NCBI RefSeq assembly: GCF_045062745.1
Contig: NZ_JBJGED010000037.1
Location: 1 to 64,000 of the forward strand
DNA: 64,000 nucleotides
Direction of reading: 5' to 3'
Source of the DNA: Paenibacillus_AA sp045062745
GTDB taxonomy: Bacteria > Bacillota > Bacilli > Paenibacillales > NBRC-103111
The notes below the pieces were generated by a model that saw nothing but the letters and a program-made list of their open reading frames with translations, did no database searches and was not told the origin of the DNA. The position numbers and the translations under genes are program-made. Shown here piece after piece: positions 1-7,372 of the stretch. How positions within the stretch are numbered: position 1 is the first letter of the stretch; each line of letters begins with the position of its first letter.

Positions 1-75
1 GATCATCAGCCCCCTTCACCAATAGTGTAATTCATTTCACTATGATGACTCCATTCCAATTATGGGGCTTTGAAG

Positions 76-150
76 AATAGATGCAAATTTTTCTTTTATT
101 GGCTTGGAAAACCGAAGTTTCGGAGAATAACGGCAATTTTTTCACCTATT
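76..150. repeat. Palindromic dispersed repeat, copy 1
   Basis: Two AT-rich half-sites face each other here: AATAGATGCAAATTTTTC at 76-93 and GGCAATTTTTTCACCTATT at 132-150. The reverse complement of the second begins AATAGGTGAAAAAATT, so the pair forms an imperfect inverted repeat. The same half-site family (ATAGATGAAAAAATT) recurs at 55764-55941. The repeat lies just downstream of the cupin regulator gene, outside any convincing reading frame. Confidence 0.55.
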
Positions 151-159
151 GGCTCATTA

Positions 160-726
160 TCAAGAAGGATACACGATAATCGTGTGGTACATCGTCTTCT
201 CGTCGGCGGTATTCCTGTACGTGTGCGGCTGGTCGGCCGAAAAATGGATCGCGTCCCCGACGGTGAGCGTGTATGTCTCCTGGTGGAAGGTGACCTCTAG
301 CTCGCCTTTCATCATGAGGATGTATTCCTCCACCCCCTCGTTGTGGGGCTCCGAGGCGTGGGTGATGCCAGGGTCCATCTCGACCGTATAGATCTCGAAC
401 TGCTTCTTCTGATCGAACGGGATGAGCGGAAACGCCCGGTACTGCCCGTCTTCTTCCTCGAAAGGCTCTATATCGGCGAAGCGGAAGTGCGTCACCTTCG
501 GAGCATCTTCTTCAATTAACGACGTGAAGGAAATACGAAGACCGTTCACGATCTTCCACAGGATGGAGATCGTCGGGTTGGAGTCGCCCCGCTCGATCTG
601 ACCGAGCATCGCCTTGCTGACGCCGGTTAATTCGGCCACTTGGTCTAGGCTGAGCGCTCGCGCCTTGCGGATTGCCTGCAGACTTTTACCGATTTTTCTA
701 TGTATTTGCTCGTGCTCTTGCTCCAC
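160..726 (-). CDS. XRE-family regulator with C-terminal cupin domain
   Basis: A 188-residue protein with an N-terminal XRE/Cro helix-turn-helix (about residues 10-63, motif LDQVAELTGVSKAMLGQIE) and a C-terminal cupin-2 barrel (about 105-182, ending in HFSADQPHTYRN). This is the common HTH-cupin architecture, in which the barrel is thought to sense a small molecule. I chose the GTG start at 726 because the in-frame ATG at 744 is itself inside the AGGAGG ribosome-binding site. It is divergent from tdh-kbl, and the shared intergenic region holds repeated motifs, so it is a good candidate regulator of threonine catabolism. That role is inferred from position only. Confidence 0.85.
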   Translation of the reverse strand: MEQEHEQIHRKIGKSLQAIRKARALSLDQVAELTGVSKAMLGQIERGDSNPTISILWKIVNGLRISFTSLIEEDAPKVTHFRFADIEPFEEEDGQYRAFPLIPFDQKKQFEIYTVEMDPGITHASEPHNEGVEEYILMMKGELEVTFHQETYTLTVGDAIHFSADQPHTYRNTADEKTMYHTIIVYPS

Positions 727-837
727 GCTGTCGTGCCTCCTCATTCAGCCGCTCGATTCACTCCTCATTATAAACCAACCATGTATATTGGCAACCGATT
801 CGCGACAAAGTAAAAAAATGTTAGGCAGCCGCCCTAT

Positions 838-911
838 GTACAAGATAACGCACATGTGTATAATATGGAATATAAGGATATGATAACGCACAAAAAGATG
901 TGATCTTGTAC
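838..911 (+). promoter_or_regulatory. Candidate tdh promoter and operator
   Basis: A perfect 9-bp inverted repeat (GTACAAGAT at 838-846, ATCTTGTAC at 903-911) encloses two direct copies of GATAACGCACA (844-854 and 882-892) and a TATAAT hexamer at 859-864. No good -35 box is visible, which fits an activator- or repressor-controlled promoter. The position between the divergent cupin regulator and tdh suggests that regulator binds here. This is inference from repeat structure and position. Confidence 0.5.
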
Positions 912-942
912 TTATGGTGCGATGAATCAGGAGGCGCTGTGC

Positions 943-2043
943 ATGGGAACGATGATGGGGCTGGTTAAGGCCGAGCGGGCACCGGGTGCCGTATTGAAGG
1001 AGGTGCCGATCCCGGTATGCGGCCCGGATGAAGTGTTGGTGCGGGTGAAGGCCACTTCAATTTGCGGGACCGATCTGCATATCTACAAATGGGACGCTTG
1101 GGCGGAGAGCACGGTCCTAACGCCGAATGTGTTCGGGCATGAGTTCGCGGGTATCGTGGAGGAAGTAGGGCGCGACGTCACCAACGTGAAGCTCGGCGAG
1201 CACGTGTCGGCCGAAGGTCACATCGTCTGCGGCGTGTGCAAGGCGTGCCGGACCGGCAATGCCCACGTCTGCCCGAATACGCGCAGCTTCGGCATTACGG
1301 CTCCGGGCTGCTTCGCGGAATATGCCGTCGTGAAGGCGACGAACGTCATTCACAACCGGGCCGACATGCCGTTCGAGATCGGCTGTCTGCAGGATCCGCT
1401 CGGCAATGCCGTGCAGACCGTCCTCTCCGGCGACATCGTCGGCAAGTCGGTCGCGGTCATCGGCGTCGGGCCGATCGGCTTGATGGCCGTCGCCGTGGCG
1501 AAGGCGAGCGGCGCGGGTCAAGTGATCGCAGCCGACGTGAACCCGTATCGGCTGCAGCTGGCCGAGCGGATGGGGGCGGACCGCACGGTCAACAGCGCTT
1601 CGCAGCCGCTCTCGGCCGCGCTCATGGAGGCGACCGGCGGGGAGGGAGTCGAGGTCGTGCTGGAGATGTCCGGGCACCCGGACGCAATTCGGGGCGGCTT
1701 CGAGGCGGCCGCTCCGGCAGGTCGCGTATCGCTGCTCGGCATTCCGACTCGTGAGGTCTCGCTCGACCTGTCGCGCCATATTATTTTCAAAGGGCTGCAT
1801 ATCGAGGGGATTACCGGCCGGCGCATGTACCAGACCTGGTACCAGTTGAAGGGACTGCTCGACCAGAAGCGGATCGATCTGCGCCCGCTGATCACGCATA
1901 CGTTTACGCTGGACCGGTATGAAGAGGCGTTCGCGCTGATGGCCTCGGGGCAATGCGGCAAAGTGATTTTCATCCATGATCCCGTACCGGGAACAGGACT
2001 CAAAGAGGAGGCCATCGACTATGGGCAGCTGGAGCTCGCTTGA
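943..2043 (+). CDS. tdh: L-threonine 3-dehydrogenase
   Basis: Zinc-dependent medium-chain dehydrogenase of 366 residues that oxidises L-threonine to 2-amino-3-ketobutyrate with NAD. Visible marks are the catalytic zinc region (Cys41 in SICGTD, GHE at 65-67), a structural-zinc loop with Cys96, Cys99, Cys102 and Cys110, and a Rossmann GVGPIG motif. The ATG at 943 is preferred over 922 because AGGAGG sits about 9 nt upstream of it. The gene overlaps kbl by 23 bp, so the two enzymes that convert threonine to glycine and acetyl-CoA are translationally linked. Confident call. Confidence 0.93.
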   Translation: MGTMMGLVKAERAPGAVLKEVPIPVCGPDEVLVRVKATSICGTDLHIYKWDAWAESTVLTPNVFGHEFAGIVEEVGRDVTNVKLGEHVSAEGHIVCGVCKACRTGNAHVCPNTRSFGITAPGCFAEYAVVKATNVIHNRADMPFEIGCLQDPLGNAVQTVLSGDIVGKSVAVIGVGPIGLMAVAVAKASGAGQVIAADVNPYRLQLAERMGADRTVNSASQPLSAALMEATGGEGVEVVLEMSGHPDAIRGGFEAAAPAGRVSLLGIPTREVSLDLSRHIIFKGLHIEGITGRRMYQTWYQLKGLLDQKRIDLRPLITHTFTLDRYEEAFALMASGQCGKVIFIHDPVPGTGLKEEAIDYGQLELA

Positions 2044-3193
2044 GCGGGAATTGGAGCAGTTGAAGCAAGAGGGGCGGTACCGTCCGATCTCCGTATGGGA
2101 GAGCGGTTCGGACACGTGGATGACGATCGGAGGCCGCCGCGTCCTGCAGATGTCCTCGAACAACTACCTCGGGCTGACGAATCACCCGGACATGAAGGCG
2201 GCGGCGATCGCGGCGATTGAGCAATACGGGGTCGGCAGCGGCTCGGTGCGGACGATTACCGGGACGCTCTCCATTCATGATCAGCTCGAGCGGGAGCTCG
2301 CGGCGTTCAAGGGGACGGAAGCGGCACTCGTGTTCCAATCCGGCTTCACCACGAACCAAGGGGTGATGACGATCCTCGGTCCGGACGACGTCGTCATCAG
2401 CGACGAGCTGAACCATGCGAGTATCATCGACGGCATCCGGCTCACGAAGGCGCAGCGGCGCATCTACGCGCACAAGGACATGGATCAGCTCGAAGCCGTG
2501 CTGCGCGAGTGCGGCGGGTTCGCGAAGCGCCTCGTCGTGACCGACGGCGTGTTCAGCATGGACGGCGACATCGCGCCGCTCCCGGCTATTGTAGAGCTGG
2601 CGGAGAAGTACGACGCCATCGTCTATGTCGACGATGCCCACGCCAGCGGCGTGCTCGGCCGCAACGGCAAGGGGTCGACCGACCACTTTGGCTTGACCGG
2701 CCGCGTCCATATCCAAGTGGGGACGCTGTCCAAAGCCGTCGGTGCGGTCGGCGGCTACGTGGCGGGCGACCAGGTGCTGAAGGATTTCCTGATCCAGAAG
2801 GCGCGCCCGTTCCTATTCAGCACCTCGCAGCCTCCGTCGGTCGCGGCGTCATGCCTGGCGGCGATCCGCGTGCTGAAGCAGAGCGGGGAGCTGATGGAGC
2901 AGCTGTGGGCGAACGCGGGGTACTTCCGCACGAAGGTGCAGGAGCTCGGCTTCGACACCGGGGCGAGCGAGACGCCGATCGTGCCGGTCATCGTCGGCGA
3001 GCCGGCGCGCGCGATGCGCTTCTCGGACCTGCTGCTGCAGGAGGGCGTGTTCGCCCAAGGCATCGTGTACCCGACTGTGGCGATGGACAAAGGCCGCGTG
3101 CGGTTCATCGTCACCGCGAAGCATACGCGGGACGATCTCGATCACGCGCTGGGCGCGCTCGAGCACGCGGGGCGGCAGCTGGGGCTGCTGTAG
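2021..3193 (+). CDS. kbl: Glycine C-acetyltransferase (2-amino-3-ketobutyrate CoA ligase)
   Basis: PLP enzyme of the alpha-oxoamine synthase family, 390 residues, which cleaves 2-amino-3-ketobutyrate with CoA to glycine and acetyl-CoA. Family marks are SSNNYLGL near the N terminus, the DDAHASG motif around residue 204-210, and the PLP lysine in VGTLSKAVG (Lys238). The ATG at 2021 has an AGAGGAGG site upstream and gives the usual family N terminus; a longer in-frame start at 1976 lies inside tdh. The start overlaps the tdh stop, indicating one operon. The close relative BioF acts on pimeloyl-CoA, but the tdh partner makes Kbl far more likely. Confidence 0.92.
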   Translation: MGSWSSLERELEQLKQEGRYRPISVWESGSDTWMTIGGRRVLQMSSNNYLGLTNHPDMKAAAIAAIEQYGVGSGSVRTITGTLSIHDQLERELAAFKGTEAALVFQSGFTTNQGVMTILGPDDVVISDELNHASIIDGIRLTKAQRRIYAHKDMDQLEAVLRECGGFAKRLVVTDGVFSMDGDIAPLPAIVELAEKYDAIVYVDDAHASGVLGRNGKGSTDHFGLTGRVHIQVGTLSKAVGAVGGYVAGDQVLKDFLIQKARPFLFSTSQPPSVAASCLAAIRVLKQSGELMEQLWANAGYFRTKVQELGFDTGASETPIVPVIVGEPARAMRFSDLLLQEGVFAQGIVYPTVAMDKGRVRFIVTAKHTRDDLDHALGALEHAGRQLGLL

Positions 3194-3207
3194 GTTTAGT
3201 TGGAGCA

Positions 3208-3280
3208 GGCTGCAAGTTCGACCGGAGTCGGAGGAACGGGGTTCCCACGGCTCTCAAGGATCGGGCATGCAGCCTTTTTT
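3208..3280 (+). terminator. Possible terminator of tdh-kbl
   Basis: GGCTGCA at 3208-3214 pairs with TGCAGCC at 3268-3274, followed immediately by six T residues. The loop is long, so this is a plausible but not ideal intrinsic terminator just after kbl. Confidence 0.45.
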
Positions 3281-3310
3281 GGTTTGCGCCTGCGTCCGTC
3301 ATGTTGGTCG

Positions 3311-3660
3311 CTCAAAAGTAACTTTTCTACTTTGCAGCCCGCCGACCGCCCGATCCCGCGCTCGAAAGAAACTTTTCTACTCTACTGCCCCGCTATCGGC
3401 CCAATCCCACGCTCGAAAGTAACTTTTCTACCTTGCAGCCCCGCTATCCGCCCAATTCCACGCTCGAAAGTAACTTTTCTATTTTGCAGCCCCGCCAACC
3501 ACCCAATCTCACGCTCGAAAGTAACTTTTCTACTCTACAGCCCCGTCATCGGCCCAATCTCACGCTCGAAAGTAACTTTTCTACTTTGCAGCCCGCCATC
3601 GGCCCAATCCCAACGTTCGAAAGTAACTTTTCAACTCTACAGCCCCGCCAACCCCCTGAT
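3311..3660. repeat. 51-bp tandem repeat, seven copies
   Basis: Seven imperfect direct repeats occur with a period of 50-51 bp. The shared core AAGTAACTTTTC begins at 3316, 3366 (variant AAGAAACTTTTC), 3417, 3468, 3519, 3570 and 3621. The rest of each unit is a C-rich segment resembling CAGCCCCGCYATCGGCCCAAT. Each complete core carries the small palindrome AAAGT-A-ACTTT. The period is divisible by three, so open frames with a 17-residue repeat run through it, but there is no coding character or suitable ribosome-binding site. It lies directly upstream of the fabH promoter. Confidence 0.8.
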
Positions 3661-3692
3661 GCGCCACCCCATAAATCGCCAAACCGCCCAGA

Positions 3693-3741
3693 TTGACGGA
3701 CAAGCGCCACCTGCGTTACAATATTAGTACCAGATACTAAT
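3693..3741 (+). promoter_or_regulatory. fabH promoter with FapR-type operator
   Basis: TTGACG (3693-3698), an 18-bp spacer and TACAAT (3717-3722) form a strong sigma-A promoter. Immediately downstream, 3723-3741 reads ATTAGTACCAGATACTAAT, a 7-bp perfect inverted repeat around 5 bp that closely matches the FapR operator known from Bacillus lipid genes. FapR represses fatty-acid synthesis genes until malonyl-CoA accumulates. An operator covering the transcription start is the expected geometry. No fapR gene is in the window. Confidence 0.85.
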
Positions 3742-3774
3742 ACCTAGTCCTACAAATAAATGGAGGTGGTCCCA

Positions 3775-4779
3775 ATGTCAAACCCCGCAAGAGCCCGCAT
3801 CACCGCAATCGGAACGTACGTGCCCGAGAAGGTGCTGACAAACGCGGATTTGGAGCAAATGGTAGACACGAACGACGAGTGGATCGTCACGCGCACGGGG
3901 ATCCGCGAACGCCGGATCAGCGCGCCGGACGAGTACACGAGCGACTTGTGTGTCGCCGCTGCGCGCAACCTCATGCAGAGATACGACAAATCGCTGGACG
4001 ATGTCGACATGATCCTCGTGGCTACAACGACGCCGGACTTCTCGTTCCCGAGCACGGCAGCGCTAGTGCAGCATCGGTTGAACATCCCCACGACGGCAGG
4101 AGCGATGGACTTGAGCGCGGCGTGCGCCGGGTTCGTGTACGCCCTGCACATGGCGCACAGCTTCATTCTCTCCGGGCTGCACCGCAAAATCCTCGTCTTC
4201 GGCGCGGAGACGCTGACGAAGATCACGGACTACACGGACCGCTCTACCTGTGTGCTGTTTGGAGACGGGGCGGGGGCCGTCCTCGTCGAGGCGGACGAGG
4301 AACGAGACCGCTTCCTAGCCTACCGGCTTATGAGCGACGGAGGCAAGGGCCAGCATATTTACCTCAACGCCACGCCTGACCGCCGCATCAACGAGCTGAC
4401 GCTTACCGACACGGGGTATATCGTCCAGAATGGACGGGAGGTGTTCAAGTGGGCGGTCCGCACGCTCCCCGAAGAGATCCGCCAACTTCTGAACGACGAC
4501 AGCGAAGGATTGACGGAGTCCAAAGTCGACTGGTTCATCCCGCACAGCGCCAACTTACGGATGATCGAGCCGGTCTGCGAGAAGCTCGGATTCCCGCTGG
4601 ACCGAACGCTGTACAGCCTAGTACAGAATGGCAACACGTCCGCCGCCTCGATCCCGCTTGCGCTCGACCGGGGCGTCCGCGATGGCCGAGTGAAGAGCGG
4701 CGATCGTCTGCTGCTGTACGGCTTCGGGGCCGGGCTCGTCCAGGCGGGACAGCTGTTGGAATGGACGCTCGAGAAATAA
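3775..4779 (+). CDS. fabH: Beta-ketoacyl-ACP synthase III
   Basis: FabH of 334 residues, which condenses an acyl-CoA primer with malonyl-ACP to start fatty-acid synthesis. The Cys-His-Asn triad is visible: Cys117 in SAACAGF, His257 in IPHSAN, and Asn287 in NGNTSAAS. I chose the ATG at 3775, which follows GGAGGTGG by about 7 nt. It is a single-gene unit under the FapR-type operator at 3723-3741. In branched-chain-lipid Firmicutes FabH usually prefers branched primers; that specificity cannot be read here. Confidence 0.93.
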   Translation: MSNPARARITAIGTYVPEKVLTNADLEQMVDTNDEWIVTRTGIRERRISAPDEYTSDLCVAAARNLMQRYDKSLDDVDMILVATTTPDFSFPSTAALVQHRLNIPTTAGAMDLSAACAGFVYALHMAHSFILSGLHRKILVFGAETLTKITDYTDRSTCVLFGDGAGAVLVEADEERDRFLAYRLMSDGGKGQHIYLNATPDRRINELTLTDTGYIVQNGREVFKWAVRTLPEEIRQLLNDDSEGLTESKVDWFIPHSANLRMIEPVCEKLGFPLDRTLYSLVQNGNTSAASIPLALDRGVRDGRVKSGDRLLLYGFGAGLVQAGQLLEWTLEK

Positions 4780-4916
4780 AATAAGCTCCTATCGATGCAG
4801 TTCGAGGAAGCGGGTTCATCCTTAGCGGTAGCTTATTATGCCGATTCACGAAGTGTTAGCTCCGATGTTAGTTCCACGCCTTTATGCGGTGAAGCACTTA
4901 AACATTCTGAATCGGT

Positions 4917-4960
4917 AAAAAAAAACACCACTCCGCACTAAACGTGCTTGGAGTGGTGTT
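4917..4960 (-). terminator. Terminator of tdk, overlapping its 3' end
   Basis: AACACCACTCC (4924-4934) pairs perfectly with GGAGTGGTGTT (4950-4960), with an inner GCAC/GTGC pair. Reading the minus strand, the stem is followed by a run of nine U. The tdk stop codon lies at 4938-4940, so the promoter-proximal arm of the stem encodes the last residues of Tdk. Confidence 0.85.
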
Positions 4961-5540
4961 CTCTTGTGACCAGCTGTCCTTTGCGGGCCTTCCCATAGCA
5001 CTTACGGCACACCGGCAAGTAGCTCTCGTTGCCGCCGAGCATGATCTGGGCGCCTTCGAACACCGGGACGCCGTCGTGCAGCCGCATGTTCATCGTCGCC
5101 TTGCGCTGGCAATGCCAGCAGACGGTCTTGACTTCCTCGATTTTATCCGCCAGCGCGAGCATATGGTAGCTGCCCTCGAACAGCTGTCCCCGGAAATCCG
5201 CCCGCAGCCCGTACGCGATGACGGGAATGTTCAATTCATCTACGATCTCGCACAAAGCCAGCACTTGCTCCCGCTTCAGGAACTGCGCCTCGTCCACGAG
5301 GATGCAGTCCGGCCGGCCTTCCTTGGCCAGGGCTAACAAGTCGGTCTGCTCCGATAAGATATATGCCGATTTCTGCAGGCCGATCCGCGACGTGATCAGA
5401 CCTTCTCCGAACCGTTTATCGAGGGAGGGCGTGAACAGCATGACGCGCTTGCCCTGCTCCTCGTAATTGTGAGCCGTCCGCAGCACCTCGATCGACTTCC
5501 CGCTGTTCATGGCGCCGTAACGATAATATAATTTTGCCAA
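4938..5540 (-). CDS. tdk: Thymidine kinase
   Basis: Type II thymidine kinase of about 200 residues, which phosphorylates thymidine to dTMP in nucleotide salvage. The P-loop GAMNSGKS is at residues 9-16, the catalytic-base region reads DEAQF, and a zinc site is given by CWHC and CRKC near the C terminus. I placed the start at the TTG at 5540, which gives the family N terminus (start)AKLYYRYG and follows an AGAGAGG site. The longer frame to 5615 adds residues unlike the family. It appears monocistronic. Confidence 0.92.
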   Translation of the reverse strand: MAKLYYRYGAMNSGKSIEVLRTAHNYEEQGKRVMLFTPSLDKRFGEGLITSRIGLQKSAYILSEQTDLLALAKEGRPDCILVDEAQFLKREQVLALCEIVDELNIPVIAYGLRADFRGQLFEGSYHMLALADKIEEVKTVCWHCQRKATMNMRLHDGVPVFEGAQIMLGGNESYLPVCRKCYGKARKGQLVTREHHSKHV

Positions 5541-5648
5541 GTTGCCCGCATTCCTCTCTGTCCCTGAATTCTCTATCCTAGCATACCGGAAAATGTACGA
5601 GCCGCAAAGAGGCAAGTGTACAGGCTTGGCTAGAATTGGCCAGGAAGA

Positions 5649-6395
5649 TCATTCCAATGTGAGCCAACGAAGCCGATAGCTGTTCATCGCAACCTCGCCG
5701 AGCTCTTCGAGCAGGCTGTAGTTCACCCATGCTCCGACCGCCGCGCCTACGCCCGGGATCAGCTGGAGCGTTTTGCGAAAATCGATCGTGTCCCGGTATT
5801 CGGTCTGGAACTTCTCCCAATCGAACGTGCGGAGCGACATCGCGTTCACCGAGCCATCGCCCGGCGGCAGCAGCGACACGTGATTCCAGTCCCGCACTTT
5901 CCGGTACGTCTCAGCCCGTACATCCCCGCCGGAGAAGGCGAGCTGAAAAATATGCAAAATAAACACCCGCTCGCTCTCCTCCTTGGTCGAGAACCCGTAC
6001 ACGTGCGCCAGCTCAAACAGAAACTTCAGCTTGATCGCGATCAGCGCAGGAAAATCCACTAGGCTGAGCACGAAGCCGCCCGCCCCGGTGCCGGCGCCCT
6101 CTGCCGCAGCGAGCTTCTTGTATGTGGACAGGCACTCCGCGGCCCGCTCATCCCGCTCCTGCAGCGAGAGCCCGGTCAAGGGAGGGGTGGCGGGTGCATA
6201 ATCGAGCCCGACTTGAACGGATTGCACGATGCCTTTTACCACGGCCGTTAGCGTCTGGTGCACCTTTGCGGGAAGGACCTGGTTGATCCGGCTCTGGATG
6301 CGCTTGGACGTGCGAGCTACGACGCCAGGCGGCTTGAGCAGCGACTGTTCCCATGCGGCGAGCCGTACGCGGCAGCGGGCTTCGTATGTAGACAT
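5649..6395 (-). CDS. EcsC family protein
   Basis: A 248-residue protein resembling the EcsC family, shown by the central segment GGFVLSLVDFPALIAIKLK and the C-terminal PGVGAAVGAWVNY hydrophobic stretch. EcsC-like proteins are membrane-associated; B. subtilis EcsC sits beside an ABC transporter, but no such transporter is adjacent here. The start at 6395 is supported by AGGAGGTG upstream. It faces away from the small coiled-coil gene at 6464. The biochemical function is unknown. Confidence 0.75.
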   Translation of the reverse strand: MSTYEARCRVRLAAWEQSLLKPPGVVARTSKRIQSRINQVLPAKVHQTLTAVVKGIVQSVQVGLDYAPATPPLTGLSLQERDERAAECLSTYKKLAAAEGAGTGAGGFVLSLVDFPALIAIKLKFLFELAHVYGFSTKEESERVFILHIFQLAFSGGDVRAETYRKVRDWNHVSLLPPGDGSVNAMSLRTFDWEKFQTEYRDTIDFRKTLQLIPGVGAAVGAWVNYSLLEELGEVAMNSYRLRWLTLE

Positions 6396-6463
6396 GTTGC
6401 ACCTCCTGGAGTAAAATTAGAGGAAGAACCTGGAACATCGGAAAACCGGAAGGAGCGGCGGAA

Positions 6464-6826
6464 ATGTTGTACAAGTCCTTGTTGTCCACGGAAGAATTGA
6501 ACGAGCTGCTCTCCCCGGAGCAAGTGTCCGAGCTTGCCGCCGCCGATCGACAACCGAGAGAGCTGCACGCCCCTGCATCTGAGGAAGCTCAGAAGCGCAT
6601 CCGGCAGCTCGAGCTGGACATTCTTAACCTGCTGCAGCGAGTGGAACTGCTGGAATACCGGCTATCCGTCTTGGCTGGCCAGACGGAGGCAGAACCGGCT
6701 GCGCTCCAAGAGACGGCAGCGTCGGGGGAGCCGGTGCAAGCCGCTTCAGAACCGGCGACTCCCCTTATTTTATCACGCGTGGAGAAATACAAGCAGCAGA
6801 AGCCGAAGAAATCGTTCTTCCGGTAG
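6464..6826 (+). CDS. Small predicted coiled-coil protein, unknown function
   Basis: A 120-residue hydrophilic protein with a GGAG site before the ATG. Residues about 44-72 form an acidic/leucine heptad pattern (RIRQLELDILNLLQRVELLE) that looks like a coiled coil. The middle is Glu/Ala-rich and the C terminus is short and strongly basic (KYKQQKPKKSFFR). No membrane segment or signal peptide is visible. It is divergent from the EcsC-family gene. I do not recognise the family. Confidence 0.6.
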   Translation: MLYKSLLSTEELNELLSPEQVSELAAADRQPRELHAPASEEAQKRIRQLELDILNLLQRVELLEYRLSVLAGQTEAEPAALQETAASGEPVQAASEPATPLILSRVEKYKQQKPKKSFFR

Positions 6827-6866
6827 CTTTCCGGATTTGTATTTTGTCTATAGTAGTACCTACTGA

Positions 6867-6890
6867 AAGGGCTGCCGTTTGGCAGTCCTT
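6867..6890 (+). terminator. Terminator after the coiled-coil gene
   Basis: AAGGGCTGCC, loop GTTT, GGCAGTCCTT forms a compact hairpin with one mismatch about 40 bp after the stop codon. The following T-tract is weak. Confidence 0.5.
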
Positions 6891-7177
6891 CCGTGTTTCT
6901 ACTTGAATTTTAATAGCGACCGATTCACATTACCAGCGAACCAGGCATCGGAACTTCCATTGTCTTGCTTATTCCGATCACCGATGAGGAAGAGGGTGCA
7001 TAATTGTCCGCTAAATAGTTAGAAATCATCCGAAAATCCGGACGGGTGATTGGAAACCTCGGTCAATCTTGGTCCAAATCATGGATAATCCTGACCGCTA
7101 GAAGGCGTATTCGTGCTCTATGATAATATAGGCTCTCGAAATCGATCCGATGCTATTGAGTCCTAGGAGGGTGTCCA
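6891..7177. other. Non-coding stretch upstream of the lipoprotein stub
   Basis: No convincing gene or RNA motif was recognised. A short imperfect inverted repeat (ATCATCCG with GGGTGAT) is visible near 7025-7050, and the 3' end contains the TAGGAGGG ribosome-binding site of the small gene at 7178. It may carry the promoter of the following glycoside-hydrolase-like gene. Confidence 0.4.
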
Positions 7178-7321
7178 TTGCTTAGAAAAAAGAAAGCGGT
7201 ATCAGTACACATGGCTTTTGTGTTGTTATCGAGTATTGTGGCAACGGGTTGTTCCAGTAAGAGCGAGCCGCCAGCGTCTTCAGCAAATCAGACTCCCGCG
7301 AAAGCGGACGAAAAACGGTAG
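7178..7321 (+). CDS. 47-residue putative lipoprotein (possibly a stub)
   Basis: A TTG start 6 nt after TAGGAGGG opens a 47-residue frame with a textbook lipoprotein N terminus: LRKKK basic region, hydrophobic core VHMAFVLLSSIVATG, then a lipobox cysteine at residue 25, followed by a Ser/Pro/Ala-rich tail ending at TAG. It resembles the first 45 residues of an ABC solute-binding lipoprotein, so it may be the remnant of one truncated by deletion, or a genuine small lipoprotein. It lies about 50 bp upstream of the large secreted protein, in the same direction. Too short for firm assignment. Confidence 0.5.
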   Translation: MLRKKKAVSVHMAFVLLSSIVATGCSSKSEPPASSANQTPAKADEKR

Positions 7322-7372
7322 GGCAGTGAAAGGTTGAGAGTTCATCCTATATGATGAGTGAGGTGGATTTAG

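Noticed and set aside
1117..2163. Long antisense frame of 348 codons opposite tdh
   Set aside because: Shadow frame typical of high-GC DNA. The opposite strand encodes a clear dehydrogenase and the antisense product has His/Arg-rich composition with no family features.
3311..3660. CRISPR-like array
   Set aside because: The whole 51-bp unit is similar from copy to copy, so there are no unique spacers. Units also vary in the would-be repeat, and no cas genes are nearby.
3200..3727. A 175-codon open frame with a 17-residue repeat (RSKVTFLLYSP-like)
   Set aside because: It is a translation of the 51-bp tandem repeat. Other frames also stay open across it, there is no ribosome-binding site, and it runs into the fabH promoter and operator.
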